The notes under the pieces were generated by a model that searched no databases, was not told the DNA's origin, and saw only the letters and a list, made by a program, of their open reading frames with translations. Below, in pieces: positions 61,209 through 64,000 of a stretch of DNA of 64,000 nt; the stretch's first letter is position 1; each line of letters opens with the position of its first letter. The stretch is from Tolypothrix tenuis PCC 7101. GTDB taxonomy: Bacteria > Cyanobacteriota > Cyanobacteriia > Cyanobacteriales > Nostocaceae. Where the stretch lies: NCBI RefSeq assembly GCF_002368295.1, contig NZ_AP018248.1:6871979-6935978 (forward strand). Direction: 5' to 3'. Made by a program: the position numbers and the translations under genes.

Positions 61209-62171
61209 CTAGCTGATGCTAGCTGCTACTCTGTCCTCCAAATCTTGAAACAATGGTGTCGTTAAGTACCTTTCTCCAAAACTTGGCTGAATGACTACAA
61301 TTAAACGCCCCTCGTTTTCTGGTCGTTGGGCAACGCGAACTGCAGCACATAAGGCTGCACCACTGGAAATGCCAGAGAGTAAGCCTTCTTCTCTAGCTAA
61401 ACGCCGACCATAGGCGATCGCTTCTTCATCGGTGACTGTAATCACTTCATCAATCAATTCTAGCTTCAGTACTTGGGGAATAAAACCAGCACCAATTCCC
61501 TGAATTTTATGTGCTCCTGGTTTCCCACCAGATAATACTGGGCTATTACTGGGTTCAACTGCGATCGCTTGAAAACTGGGTTTGCGTGCTTTGATAATTT
61601 TTGCTACACCTGTGATCGTACCACCTGTGCCTACTCCGGCGACAATCATATCTACCTGTCCGTCAGTATCTTCCCAGATTTCTGCTGCGGTAGTTTCTTG
61701 GTGGATTTTCGCATTTGCGGGATTGCGGAACTGTTGCAACATATAAGCATGGGGTGTTTTATTCACTATTTCCTGCGCCCGACGAATTGCCCCACTCATG
61801 CCTTCAATTCCTGGTGTCAATTCTAGTTCTGCCCCATAAGCTCGCAACATTGCCCGTCTTTCGCCACTCATCGTGTCGGGCATTGTCAAAATTAACCGAT
61901 AACCCTTAGCAGCAGCAGCCATTGCTAAAGCGATACCAGTATTTCCGGAAGTTGGTTCTACCAATACTGTTTTGTCAGGATTAATCAGACCTTCCTTTTC
62001 GGCAGCACTAATCATACTTACCCCAATCCGGTCTTTTACTGATGCCGATGGGTTCATACTTTCTAATTTCACTACAATTCGTGCCACGCAACCTTCTGCT
62101 TGAGGAATACGATTCAACTGCACTAAGGGTGTACGGCCGACGAGTTCTGTTATGTTAGTAGCAATTCGCAT
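61209..62171 (-). CDS. cysK: Cysteine synthase (O-acetylserine sulfhydrylase)
   Basis: 320 residues. PLP lysine K46 in MNPSASVKDRIG, substrate loop EPTSGNTGIALA, phosphate-binding GTGGTITGVAK, and the C-terminal GISSGAALCAA. These are diagnostic for CysK, which makes L-cysteine from O-acetylserine and sulfide. Order on the minus strand is rrf2-type regulator, cysK, J-protein, with small gaps, suggesting an operon under the regulator. Confidence 0.96.
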   Translation of the reverse strand: MRIATNITELVGRTPLVQLNRIPQAEGCVARIVVKLESMNPSASVKDRIGVSMISAAEKEGLINPDKTVLVEPTSGNTGIALAMAAAAKGYRLILTMPDTMSGERRAMLRAYGAELELTPGIEGMSGAIRRAQEIVNKTPHAYMLQQFRNPANAKIHQETTAAEIWEDTDGQVDMIVAGVGTGGTITGVAKIIKARKPSFQAIAVEPSNSPVLSGGKPGAHKIQGIGAGFIPQVLKLELIDEVITVTDEEAIAYGRRLAREEGLLSGISSGAALCAAVRVAQRPENEGRLIVVIQPSFGERYLTTPLFQDLEDRVAASIS

Positions 62172-62262
62172 AATTAGTTTTTATCCTTAGTTTATTAGTC
62201 AAGGGTCAAGGGTCAACAGTCAAGAGCGATGTTTCTTTTAACTTCTGAGTTTCAATTGTTGA

Positions 62263-62700
62263 CTAAATGTAGTACATGATATCCAACTGCCGCCGAGAAT
62301 CTCTTTTTTCGCAAAGATCCTGAAGCGTGTAGTTTTGAAACACTGAGTTTGCCGCCTGACAAGCTTCTTGCCAGATTTCTTCCACAACAAAACTGTCTAC
62401 AGTTCTGGGTTTGATGTCATCTTGATCGGTTCGCACATCTAACCCTTCTAAGCACTCCAAAACCTCAAAGATGCTAATTCTCCTTGGTTCTCGTGCTAAG
62501 AGATAGCCACCTTTAGACCCTCGCTGACTTTTGATTATACCTCCGCGCCTTAAGGTTGCTAACAGCTGTTCCAGATAGCGATCGGGGATGTTTTGTTGTG
62601 CTGCAATCTGTCGAATTTGCATCGGTTCACCGCTTTGATAATGAGTTGCCATTTCTAATAAGGCAAGAATTGCGTATTCAGACTTACAAGATATTTCCAC
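62263..62700 (-). CDS. Rrf2-family transcriptional regulator
   Basis: 145 residues from GTG 62700 (MEISCKSEYAILALLEMA, the standard Rrf2 start); a TTG three codons upstream is less likely. Winged helix-turn-helix with IRQIAAQQNIPDRYLEQLLATLRRGGIIKSQRGSKGGYLLA. Cysteines occur at about 5, 84, 112 and 131, without the IscR cluster spacing (C92-C98-C104). Position next to cysK suggests a CymR-like sensor of cysteine or sulfur status. Binding site not identified. Confidence 0.93.
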   Translation of the reverse strand: MEISCKSEYAILALLEMATHYQSGEPMQIRQIAAQQNIPDRYLEQLLATLRRGGIIKSQRGSKGGYLLAREPRRISIFEVLECLEGLDVRTDQDDIKPRTVDSFVVEEIWQEACQAANSVFQNYTLQDLCEKRDSRRQLDIMYYI

Positions 62701-62812
62701 AAGCAGCAATTAAGAATGAAGAATAAAGTATGAAGGATCAAGATTTTTCATACTTCATACTTTTCTTAGTATACTCCGGTTACTCACTGGTGTTTGTGTG
62801 CCACTGCTACTG

Positions 62813-62845
62813 AAAATAAAAAACCCCACCAAAAGGTGGGGGATA
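62813..62845 (-). terminator. Rho-independent terminator of the porin gene
   Basis: On the minus strand CCCCACC-TTTT-GGTGGGG (62841-62824) followed by TTTTTTATTTT, about 50 bp after the porin stop codon. Confidence 0.93.
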
Positions 62846-62893
62846 ATCGAGTTTCGATTTTATTGGTTTAATTATTGACCCTGGAGCCAGCTT

Positions 62894-64000
62894 CTAGAAG
62901 GTAAAGGTGGTTCTGAGTGTACCGATGAATGCATTTTCTTCGGCATTGTTTTGTCCAGGAGCTCTCAACCAGATAACACCAGGTGTAACGGAGATATTAT
63001 CAGATACACGATATTTGTAGAAACCTTCAACGTGGATTGGTGCATTACCACCACTGTATCCACCAGGTGTTACACGGTTACGTGCATAAGGTTCAGCACC
63101 TGCGAAAATACCCAATACGTTACCTCTCTTACCAAAGTCAGGTAGAGCTATACCACCACCATAACTCCAAGCCTCAAAGTCGTCTCCAGCACCTACGCCA
63201 TTAACATCGTGGTAAGTGACGAAGCCGCTCAGTGACAAGTTGTTACTGGGTCTAAATGCTGCAGAAACGCCATAAGAGTTACTGTTAGCTGCGGTTTGTA
63301 CAAGCGTGTTGCCGAGATAGTTGGCTTGACCAGTACCAACAACACCACCTGTTAGACCATTGTTGCCATTCAGACCAGCACCAGAATCAAATAGGGCAGT
63401 ACCAGCAGCATGATAACCGTGGACATAGGTAGCAGCCAATGCCAAGCGATCGCCTACTGCAAAGTTCAACTGTCCTAAAGCAGCATAGCTACCATTGAAT
63501 AAACCTGTATTGTTACCAGGGTTATTGGCATCTGAAGCTAAGTAACCTAAGGTAATGGAGCTGGGCTTAAATATACTGCCACCGCTGCTAAAGGGTAGAT
63601 TAACCGCGATACCAGCACCACCACCAATCCGATAGATGGGGCTTTCAGAAGCAAAGGTAGTTAAAGCTCCGTTACCACCGTCATCTCCATCATGGAAATA
63701 AGGATTGTTAACAGCCGCATAGTGGTCATGACGACCGCCACTAGCAGCAAGATAAACTTGAGCTGGCCCAATGGGAGCTTCATAGGTTAATCTATCAATT
63801 CTCACACCATTATTACCAGTGCTACCAACTTGATAGGTTTGAGTTCCTTCTCTGGTACCATTCAGTGGGGTATTCAGAATAGTATTAGCTTGGTCTCTCA
63901 AGGAGAAAGCGGAAGCATTACCAGCAGCTAGACGAGTTGTTAACTTGTCTCTACCAGTGAAGCTGGTTTCCAACGCTAAACGAACTCTGTCTTGGAATAC
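62894..64000 (-). CDS. OprB-type carbohydrate porin, 5' end beyond the window
   Basis: The frame is open to the last base (it begins VFQDRVRLALETSF at the edge), so only the C-terminal 368 or so residues are seen. Beta-barrel wording: RIGGGAGIAVNLPFSSGG, LGYLASDANNPGNNTGLFNGSYAALGQLNFAVGDRLALAATY, SNSYGVSAAFRPSNNLSLSGFVTYHD, and the terminal aromatic TLRTTFTF required for outer-membrane assembly. Cyanobacterial members have an N-terminal SLH domain and coiled coil, which would lie outside. Carries ions or sugars across the outer membrane. Confidence 0.9.
   Translation of the reverse strand, partial: VFQDRVRLALETSFTGRDKLTTRLAAGNASAFSLRDQANTILNTPLNGTREGTQTYQVGSTGNNGVRIDRLTYEAPIGPAQVYLAASGGRHDHYAAVNNPYFHDGDDGGNGALTTFASESPIYRIGGGAGIAVNLPFSSGGSIFKPSSITLGYLASDANNPGNNTGLFNGSYAALGQLNFAVGDRLALAATYVHGYHAAGTALFDSGAGLNGNNGLTGGVVGTGQANYLGNTLVQTAANSNSYGVSAAFRPSNNLSLSGFVTYHDVNGVGAGDDFEAWSYGGGIALPDFGKRGNVLGIFAGAEPYARNRVTPGGYSGGNAPIHVEGFYKYRVSDNISVTPGVIWLRAPGQNNAEENAFIGTLRTTFTF

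Noticed and set aside
1..64000. CRISPR arrays, tRNA and rRNA genes
   Set aside because: Direct repeats seen are STRR heptamers, palindromes or WD40 codons without regular unique spacers; no tRNA T-loop/acceptor pattern or rRNA core was found by eye.
1..64000. High density of GCGATCGC
   Set aside because: This is HIP1, usual for cyanobacterial chromosomes, and used only as a taxonomic hint.

Overview
The window is chromosomal DNA of a filamentous, almost certainly heterocyst-forming cyanobacterium (Nostoc/Calothrix/Tolypothrix type). Direct support: dozens of HIP1 octamers (GCGATCGC); heptanucleotide STRR tracts (GGGGACT, ATTACCA, TTTTGAA and relatives) between genes and even inside the RNase P RNA; and cyanobacterial or plastid-type genes (petL, ycf20, psb32, glycerate 3-kinase, DUF4346, DUF3352, several Uma2 proteins). 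Genus and species cannot be fixed from sequence reading alone.

Region by region. 0.3-10 kb is a glycan region: a short WcaJ-type sugar-phosphate transferase, three GT4 glycosyltransferases, a PIG-L deacetylase and a 742-residue membrane-anchored propeller protein, separated by long A+T-rich, repeat-bearing gaps. 10.1-11 kb holds two small unknown genes. 11.8-20.6 kb is a signalling cluster: a soluble Ser/Thr kinase, two paralogous zinc-ribbon/kinase/TM/WD40 proteins, a secreted WD40 propeller and a secreted PPC-domain protein. 20.9-24 kb has an ethylene-receptor-like histidine kinase, a divergent HupE/UreJ membrane protein and a second WcaJ-type transferase. 24-35 kb is mixed housekeeping: surE, two Uma2 genes, psb32, DUF4346, a FemAB/GNAT-like protein, a RibD-type reductase, a second histidine kinase, a Gfo/Idh/MocA oxidoreductase and rnc. 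35.4-39.7 kb carries rnpB (with an STRR-filled P12), an unknown membrane protein, corA, the 31-residue petL and bioB. 40-49 kb has a GNAT, selO, a peptidoglycan-binding protein, glycerate kinase, ycf20, a lipoprotein and an ArnT-like transferase. 49.6-51.2 kb is an accessory islet with an AlkB-like dioxygenase and a rolling-circle plasmid Rep. 51.3-64 kb holds an M1 aminopeptidase, DUF3352, Uma2, a methyltransferase overlapping a PrsW protease, a duplicated 6-pyruvoyl-tetrahydropterin-synthase-type protein, a J-protein/cysK/rrf2 run and a truncated OprB-type porin.

How they fit together. The glycan genes probably build or export a cell-surface polysaccharide; the two short initiating transferases (0.3 and 23.3 kb) are close paralogues. 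The kinase cluster looks like a cell-envelope sensing set: TM segments place two WD40 propellers outside the membrane next to two further secreted proteins. The rest is mostly single genes or short operons.

The most rewarding layer is the small mobile DNA. A 126-bp MITE with 10-bp target duplications is present twice, and its second copy is itself interrupted by a 26-bp SDR-like insert. A different 195-bp MITE has 17-bp inverted ends and a perfect 9-bp duplication. There are tandem hairpin MITEs, a family of TGCGTTAGCG palindromes, and STRR tracts that supply start or stop codons of genes. No CRISPR array, tRNA, rRNA, complete IS or prophage was recognised. I see no clear-cut wholly new system; the best candidates are the periplasmic-propeller kinase cluster, the ethylene-receptor/HupE-like pair and the MITE families.
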